Positions 49,092-60,477 of a stretch of 64,000 nucleotides of DNA are shown here, in pieces; the stretch's first letter is position 1, and each line of letters begins with the position of its first letter. A program made the translations under genes and the position numbers. The stretch spans positions 62,001 to 126,000 of the forward strand of contig JAODTK010001410.1 in the NCBI GenBank assembly GCA_026419785.1. Direction: 5' to 3'. Below the pieces are notes generated by a model, which worked only from the letters and a program-made list of their open reading frames with translations, searched no databases and was not told where the DNA came from. Origin of the DNA: Sclerodactyla briareus. Its lineage: Eukaryota; Echinodermata; Holothuroidea; Dendrochirotida; Sclerodactylidae.

Positions 49092-49110
49092 GTATTATTA
49101 TGATAAGTAA
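48735..49110 (+). mobile_element. tRNA-headed SINE with ATT tail
   Basis: The head shows a box-A-like GATTGCTCAGTCAGTAGAGC (about 48,740-48,759) and a box-B-like AGGTCCGATCC (about 48,790), spaced as in a tRNA gene. The body contains CCATTGTGGGCAAGGTTGC and CCCAGGCGTTATGGGAACC, modules I know from invertebrate tRNA-derived SINEs. It ends in an ATT/ATTT-rich tail (49,016-49,105). Such elements are transcribed by RNA polymerase III and copied by a partner LINE. The translation in this region (SVSRAWIE...) is an artefact of the tRNA-like head. Confidence 0.75.
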
Positions 49111-49322
49111 AGATTAAAAGAACAGGTATTGGAAGGAGATAGGGGTAGGTTAGGGGAAATGGAATAGGAGGGAAGGGGGATGTTGGAAAGGGTTGGAGAA
49201 ATTGTAAAAAGAATTAAGCGAGGGGAAGAAGTTTGAATGTGAGTGGTGAATATTATATGTTTCATTTGGATTCAATGTTTCCACCTCTAGTATCGCCACA
49301 TATAACAGGTTTTCTTGTCTCG

Positions 49323-51150
49323 CCTGAATGAAATTCAGGAGGAGGCCTAGTGGTCACTATGGCCGTTGGTGTGTGTGTGTGCCGTGTGTGTGTGTGTGTC
49401 AAACTTTCTCGGTGCGCAGGATATCTTCGAACGACAAGTGCAACCGCCGACAAAATTTTCAGGGTAGCCAAACCCGAGTTGGTGTGAACACGTTAGATTA
49501 GATTTGGGCAAACCAAGTCAGAATTAAGTATGTAATCAGCCTATTTTTAGTGATGTATTGTGTCGGCTCGTGAGCGGATTGCAGGTGAACCGTAGGAGCT
49601 ATGGTGACTTGGTTTGGCACATAGATGCGGGATAAAACGTAGATGAACTGATTGGACTTTCAGCGTAAAATACGGTCGTCAAAGGTCAATTCCGGGGTTC
49701 AAAAACTAGGTTTTTTGCCAGATCATGGAAACCGATGTTTCTGCCCGAGGTTGGGAGTTGCACCATTGTGATCAATCGTTGACCCCCCCCCCCCCCCCCC
49801 CCCCCCACCCTCCCCCCATCTTGTGAACCTTTGACTCAATTTGCCTTTACGGATGTTTTCGGCCGCCGAATCCAAATTGCGTGGCCATTTCGGTCTCAAA
49901 GGTACCTTCTGATCGAAAAGGACCGTAATTGACCCCATGTGACTTTTGTGCCGAAAATCTCAGAGGTCAAAGCTTTGCATTTTAAATTAAGTGCATAGGA
50001 TTTCATAGTGATTTGTCATGGTGATTTTTAGAATCAGCAGGGTCAAACTACTCATGATAATGTAGTCAAAAGGTCAAATGTCAAATGTCGAACGATCTGA
50101 CTTATTTCAGATTTACAGGGCAATGAATATTAAAACTGCCAATTTTTATCAAAATTGACTATGTGACAGAGCTCTGTGTGCCACATGGACGAAGCAAACG
50201 CCCGCTTTTCAATCGGGCACTCAGTTCTCAAGTACAAGGGGTCAAAAGGGGTTCTGATACCTTTTGACAAATAGCATCGGCAGTTAGACTTTGTGATACA
50301 TAATGCCCCTATAGGACTGCGTGCATATCACGAGAGTAACATTTTTTCATAAAAACGTGACATGTCATCAAAGGTCATTTCAAGGTAACGTCTGGACAAA
50401 AACAAACTAATATTTTGGAGACAACTTAAGTGAAATTGCTTGGCAATGTTGTTGAAATTTCAGGATGGGGTGTATACGTCAGGGTTGCGAGAACATTTCC
50501 CTTTAAAACCATCATGTCATCTAACCTGCCAAATAGTAGGTGTTCCTGCAGCATTACAGTTGACTCGTTATTACTGGGGTATGTTGGTTGATATTCGAGA
50601 CATGGGGTATATAATCTGGGTAACCTTTTTCATAAAACGAGGTCACATCATCAAAAGTCATTAAAGGTCAAAAAAGGTAAAAACTAGTTTTTCGGCCCCA
50701 TAACATGCGAAACCCAGATAGTGTCTGCCGAGGTGGGGAGGTGCGCCATGGTGATCCACGCGTTGCCCCCCATCTTGTGATCTTTGACCGTATCAATTGA
50801 CCGTACTATGTGTTGCGGCCAAATCACAGTTTAGTGGCCATGTTCGGACCTCTAGAGTACATCAGGATCGACAAGGACCATTATTGACCCCATGTGACCT
50901 CCTGTGTGTAAAGATCATCGGAGGTCAAATGTTCCAGGGTGGCATTCGGGATTTTTTTAGTGAACACGATTGATTATTAGATTTGGGAACAAAAGATCAC
51001 TAATTTTAAGTAAGTAATTAGACTATTTCAGTAATCATGTTCAGGTTGTAGCAAGATAAAGATGAACTGAGGGCTATGGTGACTTGGTTGGCACACAGAT
51101 GGGGGATATGAAGTAGATGTACTGACTAGATTTTCAGCCGTCAAAAAAAA
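49323..51150 (-). mobile_element. Hairpin, TG microsatellite and ~1.5-kb tandem repeat element
   Basis: A perfect seven-pair hairpin with GAA loop (CCTGAATGAAATTCAGG, 49,323-49,339) is followed by AGGCCTAG, a TG microsatellite (about 49,367-49,399) and then a GGTCA-rich core. The core contains a duplication with period about 1,480: AGATTTGGG..AA.CAA at 49,500 and 50,979, GGCTATGGTGACTTGG-like at 49,590 and 51,073, and GACCCCATGTGAC at 49,932 and 50,887. It also holds ~290-bp subrepeats (TTTTTCATAAAA.CG near 50,343 and 50,629). A C-run of 24 lies at 49,783-49,806. The far end is undefined. The design matches the element at 12,750-13,520 in reverse. Confidence 0.6.
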
Positions 51151-53560
51151 AAATATGAGTAATTGAGTCGTCTAATTTGCATTAATGCACTCCAAAAAGT
51201 GCAAAATGTTCGTCGGATTTTTTCATTCAATCACCACTAATTTCTGTGAATAGAGCACTCCGGTGATTATTCATATATAAAAATTGTATTTTCACATAGG
51301 GTGGGGACACTGGACGGGTATTCAGTGTGTATATTTAGCATGGTGTTTCCAATTAAAGTTGAGTTTGATTTACCTGAAGCTTGACTGGTATTTACCTGTT
51401 TATTCCCCCAAAATGTTAACATAACACTGACTCGAGTCACTGCGGGGTTATGCAGTTAGTGTTGTATAAATAGTTCCCATTCATGCAAATCTTCAAGTTG
51501 TTGAATTCCCATGAAATGAATTAAGTGTGGTCATGAGATATGAAAATGCGCAAATGGGTCAATAGGGACGTGAATATGTGTTATTTTTTTCGCATTAATT
51601 TAGGCATATCTTATCACATTTCCACAAAACTTATAATCTTCACTCTTCAGTAGACATGTCCAATATCAGGCCTTACGAATTTGAAATTGATCACTGATCA
51701 GTAGGGTGTTAAAAGCTTTACCAAAATCCTGAGCAACACATTAAGTTTGTGCCTTGTAATTGTTTTGCATGGTGGATTTTAGATGGAAACAGATCGCACA
51801 AACCAGGCGAGACCAATGGGGGCGATCGCCTTGCTCTTTCTTCTGACGGTCTCTAAAACAAAGAATTGAGGGCACGTGATACCTTTGCAATGGTGCATCT
51901 GAGCTCCTCATTCAGTTGAGCATCACAACATAGTGGGAAATACATTCACTCTATCACTCTAATTTGTCTATTGTGTTGTTATCGTGAAGAAAAACCGGAC
52001 CTGAAAATGATTATTTCGAGAAAAAAATCAGGAAATGGTTGCAATTTAGGAGTCATATCATGACTGACAAGTTAGAGTTGAATAGGTGGTGGATAAGACA
52101 TGCAGAAGGTTGAAAGACAATCATGCATTGGCCAGGGTGACTTAGAGGGGTTCGTTTGTTGCAGTGGTCAACATGTTGACCCACACATATAAAAGTCCTC
52201 CACCCTTTTGGTCTTCTATTCGTACTCAATTTGTGTTACCGTACTCAAAGGCTCTAGCTGTTTCTATTGTTCTTTAGGATTTCGTTTTCTTCGCCTTCTG
52301 TGTGAAGCGCAATTGTACTCTTTGTGATATGCGTATATAAATATTTACACATTATTATTATTATTAACCATTGTTTAAAGACAATGAGTAGAGGAGATAC
52401 GAACACCAGTTGCCCGAAAATCAGTCCGGGACATTCAATCAGTGCCGATGTCCCTGGGCTGCACTGTCATAATACACATATTGACTCGGTCATGGTTATG
52501 TCTTATGACCGTCTATATAGAGCTGAACCAGGTGTTTTAAAATATGGGGGCATTTTCCAAGTGGGTCAGGATCTCTATTTATCGAGGTGGGTCTCTTATA
52601 TTATTGAAGGCTTTATTGTGGTATGTTCGAAAGGATAGCGAAGATTTCTCCCGTCAGTAAATAATACACAGTCACTATAGTACGAGTTCATCGCAATGGT
52701 CAAAAAGGTTTTCTATGCTACTCGACTGGTTTGCATGACTGTATAACATTGATCTCGGAAAGCAATAGAAAACCCAACAAATGTAACGTCGGAGGTAACG
52801 TTTGCAGTACAGTATGACAGGAAATGGATTGGCCTTCTCTGAACGTAAGGTTACTGGTACTGTGTACAAGTATTAATAGCGATGGAGGGCCGGATTGTAT
52901 CGTCAAAGGAGGGGGGTAATTTTTTATTATAATGATTACTAGCAATAATCCGTGCGACGCGATCTCGGGTGTGCAGGTGGGTTGTGAGTAGGTTGTCCAA
53001 GAATCAGTAGTTGGGTTGCGTTTTCTGTTGCGGAATTCGGAGCTGAGGATATGCTTGATGAGGGTTTTTTCAGATGACCTGGCATTGTGAATGATACAAC
53101 CTGTAATGTAATTCAATGAAGATATTGTCGAAGGGACTGTGGAGCTACCTGTTGTTATGACCTCTGGTATACTACATTAGTAGTAACTGTAATGTAAATT
53201 CAAATTGGAGTTCCAAACTCATTAAGTTTTTTGTGTTATGTACGTTCATTGTTTCGTTCAATGACATACAATCATATCGGCATGGAGTTCACACAGCAAT
53301 TGCTAATTTTTTTATTCACTGTAAGTTAATAAAAAGTGCCTCAGTCAGATTTTCTCTACAAAATGTTGAGAAGTTGTGATTAGGCAAATAGTTTAGACTG
53401 AGATTTCCTTTTGTCCTTGGGCTACTAATTAAGGCCTATCATAGTTGTAGCGTACAAAATTGATTTTACTTTGTGTTGTCATGTCTGGGTGAAGAGAACA
53501 GAGAACAAGTAAATTTATTATTTTGTGTCGTTCTAGTCCACTAATATGAAACGAAGGCTG
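51151..53560. other. No established gene
   Basis: Unrecognised frames at 52,324-52,638 (forward) and 52,718-53,116 (reverse, with an IIII stretch from an ATT tract). No ordered similarity to the other repeats was found by eye. Confidence 0.4.
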
Positions 53561-53567
53561 GGTGTTC

Positions 53568-53790
53568 GCAGCAATTACAGATATTAGACACACAGTGCAC
53601 TTATGAAATTGGAAAACCTGGTTATAACATGTTGGCCTTAAATATGACAAAATGTTTAAGAGGTGCTAGTTCATAAAAACATGGTATATCTGCAGCAATT
53701 ACATGCTATGGACACCAAAGTGCCCTTATGAAATGAAAACATGGGCGGGACATTTGGCCTTAATGATGCCAAAATGTTAAATTAGAGTGT
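53568..53790 (+). repeat. Tandem 124-bp duplication
   Basis: GCAGCAATTACA starts at 53,568 and 53,692. Each is followed by ACA.CA.AGTGC.CTTATGAAAT, then ACATGTTGGCCTTAA or ACATTTGGCCTTAA, and AAAATGTTTAA or AAAATGTTAAA. Confidence 0.85.
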
Positions 53791-54084
53791 AGTTAGACTA
53801 AGAGGCTAATTTTTCACCTTGAGACTACAACTTGAGACTACTAAAATGGCCTATCCTTGTTTCACATATGAAAATGAAACATGATAACATGTTGTGGCTC
53901 TTAGCAGTACAGGCTGACCTGCCTCAGGCAGTGCACCTAGTACTGGAGGTTGATCTCCTTGACCTTAATTAAACAAACTTCCCCTGTCCATAGCAGCTTC
54001 TGTGTGAAAGCTGGGTCTTAATGTAAGCAATTGTCCAGGGCAGCGAGCAGCGTGGCAGCAGCATGAGAGCCCAATTAGGGCCAA

Positions 54085-54275
54085 TTAATCGTCAATACTC
54101 GAAATTCCGAGCGCCCAGGAGACGGGAACGCAAACTGGACGCGGGGAAGGGCGACCCGCACCCGTCCGTCGAATCCCGCGGGCGTGCGACCCGCCGTTTC
54201 GAGAATAGTGCCGGACAGACAGAAAGAAAGACAGATCAGAAACAGACGTGGCGTATTATTATATAGATTACTATA
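54085..54275. repeat. GC-rich patch ending in GACA-like tract
   Basis: A locally GC-rich segment is followed by GGACAGACAGAAAGAAAGAC and GTGGCGTATTATTATATAGAT. That ending resembles the tails of dispersed invertebrate repeats with (GACA)n followed by a TATATAGAT terminus. No second copy was found here. Confidence 0.4.
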
Positions 54276-54370
54276 TGTTCAGGTATTTGATAGTATCGTG
54301 GTAACATTTGTATCAGAGTACGTGTAGGTAGCCGAATTGACATGGTTAGGCAAGTATGGTTTAGGCAATG

Positions 54371-54433
54371 AAGATGCGCTGGAAAGCAACTCTAATGAAA
54401 CTATACAAATCTATAGTCAATAGAGTTGCTTCC
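54371..54433. repeat. Short inverted repeat
   Basis: GGAAAGCAACTCT (54,371) pairs with AGAGTTGCTTCC (54,422-54,433) across a spacer of about 38 bases. Confidence 0.7.
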
Positions 54434-54634
54434 AAGTGCATTTCCATCGCTTGAATCATTGTTGCCTCGCTATGCCAATTCGAGATATACAAGCTGTGAG
54501 AAACGGTAGGGCTATACAGTAAACCACAGATGTCAGGACAGTTAAACAAGTCAACGAGTAACGTGATAATATTCTGCCCAACTGGGTGGGACTTTGAAGA
54601 GGCATTGTCGTCTGGTGGAGACTGGCTAATCATC

Positions 54635-54696
54635 GACAGCGATTTTTGCATGACGTCACGAGAGAAATACACTATCGTGATGTCATGCAACTGTCG
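54635..54696. repeat. Hairpin with CRE-like core
   Basis: TTGCATGACGTCACGA (54,646-54,661) pairs with TCGTGATGTCATGCAA (54,675-54,690) with one mismatch. Outer CGACAG and CTGTCG extend the structure after an unpaired stretch. Open frames on both strands cross it, which is expected for an inverted repeat and not evidence of a gene. Confidence 0.8.
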
Positions 54697-54929
54697 CCGT
54701 CCTTTTCTTGTGTTTGTAATGGTACATATTTTACGGAAAAAAATATTTACTAATCTACTGTATAGTTATGTCCCCCTACTTTCTATTACAGAGTTCCTCC
54801 CAGCGACATACGATCCCGTAACACAGAATGGAGGGGTACCTCAGGAAAATGCACGAGGTAACACGATGGCTTTTATTTATATTCATCATAAATATCAATG
54901 CAATCCTATGATAAAAACCTTGATACCTT

Positions 54930-56188
54930 AAAATTTTGTCTGTCTGTCAGTATTCATGTATATGTGCGTTGCTGGCACATGGGCTGTAAACACGATGACT
55001 TGATCAGTCTGAGTTGTGGAGCTAATACTTGGTGTATAAATGTTCCCCGTGATGAGTACATGATCCCATTTGGCGGCGTCCAGTCCTCAACAGGATGGGT
55101 CTGATCGAGCTGACATCTGATGTGTAGCTTCTTTAAGGGAATTCAAGAACCCTATTGTTTTTGGTGTGCAATCATGGCCTTTTTTTTATCATAAATGAAC
55201 ATTTTGTGAGAAACTGATATATATAGTTAGTTTTTCCCCATAATGAGTGAATGGGCCCTTTCATTTTGGGGTCAGGGTAGATGTCATCTGAGGTCAGCTG
55301 GATTCGAAGTCCCGAAGACTAGGTCAAGTTGAATTTGTTGTGTACTTTTTCTTATGAAGAATACAGAAACTGAACATTGGTGTAGGTTGGAACATATTAT
55401 TTATTTATTTTTAGAAAAAGGAAATCAGTGAATGTGGGATATTCGGTCATTTTTGGCTTGTAAACACGATACTTCAACCAGGTCTCGATGGATGAAGCCT
55501 ATACTATAATGAGTACCTGTGAAAAGGACGGAGGCCAGCTGAGGTAAACAGGGGTCAAAATTGGAAAATCCTTGCAAAAAGGATAAGTCAGAATGCTTGG
55601 TCTGATCATGTTAAAATTAAATGCGACCATTTCTTATCAAGAGTAGAGTGAAATATGGGAAATTAGTGAAAAATGTCATATGTTGCCCATAATGAGCTGA
55701 TACAACTTCCCATTGTTCTTGTGTCATGACATCAGGTTACCAGAAGTCATGAAATGACTAAGCCATTTAGCCACTGGTATGAATTATCCCCATAATGATT
55801 ATATGGTCTCTAGTGTTCGTACACGATCAAAGTGTGCAGTGATCGATGTCTGGAAACTTTGCAAGCAGAATGCCTGGGCTGATCAAGTTTTCGAAAGTTA
55901 TGCTTACCGGCTGTTTGAATTACAGGAACCTTATCTATTACTACTGGTGAGGTTCAGAGGCAATGCTCGATATCAAAAACAGGAAAGTCGACAATTGATA
56001 TACCGAGCTCATTCTTCGTATGTATGTGCCTCATGATTATTACATTTGTCAAAGTCTAAGGGTAATCTGAAACCAAAATCTCAATTTCTGGCCTTAGGCA
56101 ATGCGTGTTCTGGTCAGAATGTTCTTAGACATGGGCTTTGGTCATTTGTGACAGTCGAGAAATCACAAAGCCCTTTGGCTTTCTGATG
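54930..56188 (+). repeat. Diverged member of the GTAAACACGAT repeat family
   Basis: Shares the vocabulary of the 61,146-63,450 array in related order: TGTAAACACGAT (54,986 and 55,460), CC.CATAATGAGT or CCC.GTGATGAGTACATGA, AGAACCCTATTGTTTTTGG (about 55,147) and GGTCAGGGT...GTCATCTGAGG. It finishes with the same end signature, ACAGTCGAG followed by ATCAC and the small hairpin AAAGCCCTTTGGCTTT (56,168-56,183). Units are much more diverged than in the 61-63 kb array. Confidence 0.75.
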
Positions 56189-58070
56189 GGGCCACTGAGT
56201 GTCGATATACCGCGGTACTTCTGCCGACAGGGTTGTATTCTCCCTGAGATGATAAGTACATTCTCTCGAAACGAAAGCAGATGTGACCAATGGTTGTGTA
56301 TACGAGGTAAAGAACTACATATACTCAAGTGAGTGTACATAAAAGATACTGGGAACTATGAATCAACAATCGGATAAGAATTGGCAATTTACAAATGATG
56401 GAGGAGAGGGAGAGGGGGGGGGGGAGAGGGGGGGGGGGGGGGGGGGAGGGGGGGGGGGGAGAGGGGGGGGGGGAGGGTGTTGATTGTGAGATTTTCAACG
56501 AAATGATAGTATATAGGCCATCGGAATTTATTATAGAGAACTATCCTGTTTGCTGCAGGAGGTTCGAATATATATTACGCAATTCTTTTCACATCGCTGT
56601 GGAAATAATTTTCCCTAAACTTCATCCATCCATGTGGAGTCCGGTCAATATCTGTTAAATTGTTAATAAGTATGCCAAAATATAAATTTCTCAGAATTAT
56701 CCCTGCATGCTCTTCATGGTATTGATTACATTCTGGGTTTAGAGCTAAACACTATTGCGTAACTGTCCTCGTGAAACTGACGGAGGAATGGTTCACTGGC
56801 ATTGACCAAGGAACATGATTAGATCTAATAAGCCAGTTCGGAGTTACAGTTAATGAGATGATAATGATATTGTGTCAAAGGTCATAGGAATGACCGCAGT
56901 TCGACGTTGAACGTACAGTGTGGCAGAACGATCTTTCGAACTCCCCTGTCAAAAATTACAAATCGGCATCCACAAAACTTGCAGATTTCCCCCAATACCT
57001 ATCAACAATACCATCCGAAAACATGGATGAATTGGTTGCGTTTGAAAAAGTGGTGACAGTTTGAAAAATAAGCCGTAACGACATTGCTATGGGGGGAATC
57101 TGACCGAATCTCATCTATTCCCCCGAACTGTTTGTGGTGGACATGTCCACTTAAAACTACGAACTGGCTGTTTTGGATAAATTTAATCAGAGTTCATGGT
57201 TGACGAAATCGAATGTTTTTCTCGAAGAAACTTGCTATGTATCTATTTCGAATCGAGCCCTAAGCCCTTGATTATTCGAATCGTATTAATTGCTAATACG
57301 TATGGGCAGGTATCCACGACAATCAAAATTGCGGGATAGCGCCATGCACTTGTTGGGTTTACTGTACACACAGATCCCCTATATTATCTGGATAGCCTCT
57401 CCACAGTAGAAAACACGACCAAGTGTGAATATTGCAAGAGCGCCCTCTTTTCTCAGAAAACCGTACATACTTCTGCACACAAACCGGTATAATTATAGTT
57501 ACTTCGCTGAAGCCAGATGCCAACTTCTGGCAGCCATATACTTCCGTAGTGCAAGGGATATGAGAGAACGTTTGGTTTGTAGGTATCAATTATGATCCCC
57601 CCCCCCCCTCTCCCACTTCCTCCCCCAGTGGGGCGGCGGCGGTGAACGGGGCTGGCGGGGCTAGGCTCATGTTCCACGAGCTACTGTTTCCGGGTCCACA
57701 GAAAAATATGAGACAAGCCCCACCCACACCCATACAGGACCTCTGAAAAATTACTGAGAGGTCCACCGCTTCAACATTTCATAATTTCCGGCCTGTTAGA
57801 GCCTACGCAGTTGCGCCTATAGCGCACAGTGTTCTACCTCACTAACAAGGCCTGTCAGTTTCCTGAGAGACCTCAGTCGATATGCATATTTACATATACT
57901 AGTGTAGAGACTGGGGTAGGCGAGAGAAAAAGTGAACGAATAGAAAGAAAGAAATTCAGAAGCTGACTCACTCTCTTTGGAGAGCAAGTTTAACATTTTT
58001 GTGTGCTTGCAAAAAACGTTATTTATTGAATCACTCATAATAGTTCCAGCCAGGTCACGACCACCGACCC
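56189..58070. other. No gene seen; poly-G tract
   Basis: A purine tract of G-runs with single A interruptions lies at about 56,400-56,476. A C-run with GC-rich flank lies at 57,597-57,665. Remaining frames are unrecognised. Confidence 0.5.
56400..56476. repeat. Poly-G/GA tract
   Basis: Nearly pure G with isolated A, about 75 bases. Long G-runs on one strand can form quadruplexes, which is general knowledge and not shown here. Confidence 0.95.
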
Positions 58071-58085
58071 TCCCCCCTTGGTTGT

Positions 58086-58242
58086 CAGGGATGTATCGAG
58101 ACCGTCTCGGTCTCAAATTATTCTCGAATTGCCGGTCTCTGTCTCGACTTTTGAGACCGAGACCGCCATAACTACAGTGAAGAGACTCGAAATGGAGGAT
58201 GGTCTTCTCGTCTCGGCCCATCCGGTCTCGACTACATCCCTG
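58086..58242. mobile_element. hAT-type MITE with perfect 8-bp target duplication
   Basis: The ends are CAGGGATGTATCGAGACCG on the left and, in reverse complement, CAGGGATGTAGTCGAGACCG on the right, over 157 bp. The interior is full of GAGACCG/CGGTCTC inverted motifs and cannot encode a transposase. The direct repeat TTGGTTGT occurs immediately outside both ends (58,078-58,085 and 58,243-58,250). An 8-bp target duplication with CAGGG-type ends is characteristic of hAT transposons. A related unoccupied site, a single TTGGTTGT in the same flanking context, lies at 59,110-59,117. It is non-autonomous and would need a hAT transposase from elsewhere. Confidence 0.92.
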
Positions 58243-58250
58243 TTGGTTGT

Positions 58251-58398
58251 GCCCTCGAATCAGCGGAGCTACGGGATGGACTGTCAAGTTACCAGTTGGT
58301 GATAACAGGTTCCAATGGGCTCCAAACTCGCAATCAATGGTTTTGCAGTCTGGAGCTCTACCGACTGAGCCAATCCGCCTCCCCAATAGTAGCTTCAT
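58251..58398 (-). mobile_element. tRNA-headed SINE piece, reverse
   Basis: On the reverse strand it begins GGCGGATTGGCTCAGTCGGT (box-A-like), then AGAGCTCCAGACTGCAAAACC, resembling a D arm and a GCA-anticodon (tRNA-Cys-like) loop, then a degraded box B in GCGAGTTTGGAGCCC. The body continues to AGTCCATCCCGTAGCTCCGC. The 193-codon reverse frame through this region (57,817-58,398) opens with IGSVGRAPDCK, the well-known false protein produced by translating tRNA-like SINE heads. Confidence 0.7.
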
Positions 58399-59092
58399 GT
58401 TGCTATTTTAAAGCAATATGACGCAATTTTTCATCCCCAACCCCTTCTCTCTCTCTCTCTCTCTCTTCCCCCCTCTCTCTCATCATAGATCTATTACTAC
58501 AGTACCGTAACTAGTACTGCGTTGCATGGTTTTAGGAGCATAGTTGGGCATATTGCGCTATCCCCATAATGGAGGCATTTTTCAGTGCAGTGCTTTGCGA
58601 CACCCGACTCCCAGTTAACAATAAGACTTCCGTGGGTTTGCATTGTCACTTGATTATTTACATCGCCAACTGAAGTTTGGGTTCGCGGAAACGGCAATCA
58701 TATCGTCGGGTAAAAATTAACAGCGCCACACATTGTGTTCACATTGGGTTTACATCATCGAATGATGAAATACAATCGTCAAATGTCATTTATCATAGTC
58801 ACATTAAAATTGATAGCGTCATTAGATCATTAACAGCCTGAATTATCATCTGATGAATCACATCTCCACACAATAGATCACATTGCCACATGATAATTTA
58901 CATCACCACGTGATTTTGACATCGCTAGAAGAAGAGTTGGGCGTCACGTTACGCAGCGAATAACATCGTCACACGATGCAGATTGGCATCGCCACATGAT
59001 TTTTATTATTGTCAGACGAGGAATGACATTACAGTACCACATCGCGGGTGTACATTGTTACATTATTCGTTCTCATCCCTACCAACATCTTT
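58311..59092 (+). repeat. Segmental duplication, copy A (unoccupied site)
   Basis: Matches 60,478-61,145 plus 63,451-63,532. Shared landmarks include CCAATGGGCTCCAAACTCGC, ACTACAGTACCGTAACTAGT, CGGAAACGGCAATCATATCG, GATAGCGTCAT and GCATCGCCACATGATTTTT. A short degenerate motif, ACATCG(C/T)CACATGAT, recurs every few tens of bases from about 58,650 to 59,050. A (CT)n tract lies at 58,445-58,466. Copy A is flanked by direct repeats of about 65 bp (58,243-58,311 and 59,110-59,172) that share GCCCTCGAATCAGCGGAGCT. Confidence 0.9.
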
Positions 59093-59223
59093 TTCCTACC
59101 CCTCCCCCATTGGTTGTGCCCTCGAATCAGCGGAGCTACGGATGGACTGTCAAGTTACCAGTAGGTGACAACTGCCATGGGTTATCGTTGAAATCTGCCA
59201 GGTCTGGAGAAAATAGAGGACCA

Positions 59224-59592
59224 TCCCAGCAAAGACAAAAATCGTTTGAAAATATTTTCAAATGTTGCGCCAATAGTTTTAAAAGATTTTTTTGTTGAAG
59301 TAAAAAAACGGTAGGAAATAGTTTCCAAAACGTTTCACAAAATATTTTGACAAAACGTTTTGCGAAACTTTTTTTTTTTTCGAAAATCAACAGACCTCTG
59401 AAATTGTTCTTGAAGGTTTTAGTTGCAAAAAATTTGGTAAAATGTTCGCACACCAAATATTCTCAAAATATTTTCTCAATACATTTTGAATGGTATGAAA
59501 ACGTTTCCATAACATTTATGTACTAAACATTTAAAACATTGTTCCGAAACATTGCGGGACCTTGTTTCGAAAACGTTTCATGTTTGCTGGGA
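59224..59592. mobile_element. MITE with TCCCAGCAAA ends
   Basis: The left end is TCCCAGCAAA and the right end TTTGCTGGGA, a perfect 10-bp inverted repeat that stays partly alike further in (CGTTT.GAAAATATT versus CGTTTTCGAAACA). The 369-bp interior is AT-rich and made of AAACGTTT/AAATATTT-like motifs with no transposase. TCCCAGCAAAC ends with AAACGTTTT interiors belong to a MITE type I know from many aquatic animals. The target duplication is ambiguous because the palindrome extends one or two bases outward. Confidence 0.88.
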
Positions 59593-60160
59593 TGATATCC
59601 AAAAATGTTCAGTCACAAAAGCGTTTGATCAATGCATGTACACACAGTACAGACAACAGTCTTGGAAGAAAAAAGGCTGGCCCTGTCTGAGTGCCACGTG
59701 TCTCTCACCTATTGTTGATTGTTATTAATCCAGACAAGACTTCAATGATGTCCCATCCTGCTTAGTTCCCTCGTCAAAGTCTTAACCCTCTCACTTCATG
59801 AAAACCAATCACTCACTGAGAACGAAAGTATGCCCTATGCAATAATTAGCTGGACTACTCCCACCTCGGACACATCCCCCTCCCCTATAATGAAAAATGT
59901 TGGCTATGCTAAAACAGGTGTGGCAAAGCGGATGGCTGATGAAGCACCTGTGGCCCAGGATCCGGTCAACCCTACCAAAACTATATCATTTCATTGCAAG
60001 GAACGCACAACTTTCACAGAAACCCGCAGGTTTTCTCACAAATTGTACATACCTAGAGTCTAACATCGTGAATCCTAGCTAGCGGTAATAATATGGAATG
60101 ACACACCAACCTTGTTTTCATTATAGTTGATCGTTTTGCAATGACATACAACTTTAGTTT
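59593..60160. other. No recognised gene
   Basis: A forward 77-codon frame (59,830-60,063) starting with ATG has no recognisable domain. Confidence 0.4.
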
Positions 60161-60165
60161 ATACT

Positions 60166-60475
60166 AATAATAATATAATGCCTATATAGCGCTTTTTCCC
60201 ACAGGCTCAAGCGCTTCAACAGAGATACCCTGTCATTAGTGCCTTGCCACACCCGTACTAGATAGCACGCATTTCTGGCTTGTTCGCTCACGACGCACCA
60301 TTTCAGTACGTCACTTCATTGTGTCCCCCCCGGGGGACTTCCCAATAGGGCAGCCACATACAGCGCTCACTACTCTTCACAGTCACCTCACAAGGTACTT
60401 ACTTTTACACGTGAGTGCGTGGGACAGTCAGGAGACAGGCGTGTCCAACAAAACTTGCGGAAAAGTCCTCGGGCT
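60166..60475 (-). mobile_element. SINE-like dispersed repeat, copy 2
   Basis: Contains TATATAGCGCTTTTTCC with AAGCGCTT (a terminal-type hairpin), GTGCCTTGCCACACCC (complement of the GGGCAAGGCAC module in the SINE at 48.7 kb) and AAGGTACTTACTTTTACACG. Matches 10,625-10,835 in order. It runs directly into the next SINE head at 60,478. Confidence 0.6.
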
Positions 60476-60477
60476 TC

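Noticed and set aside
56395..56658. Glycine/glutamate-rich forward frame
   Set aside because: Produced by the poly-G/GA tract.
57817..58398. 193-codon reverse frame opening RRIGSVGRAPDCK
   Set aside because: Its start is the translated tRNA-like SINE head and it then crosses the hAT MITE; a known false-protein pattern.
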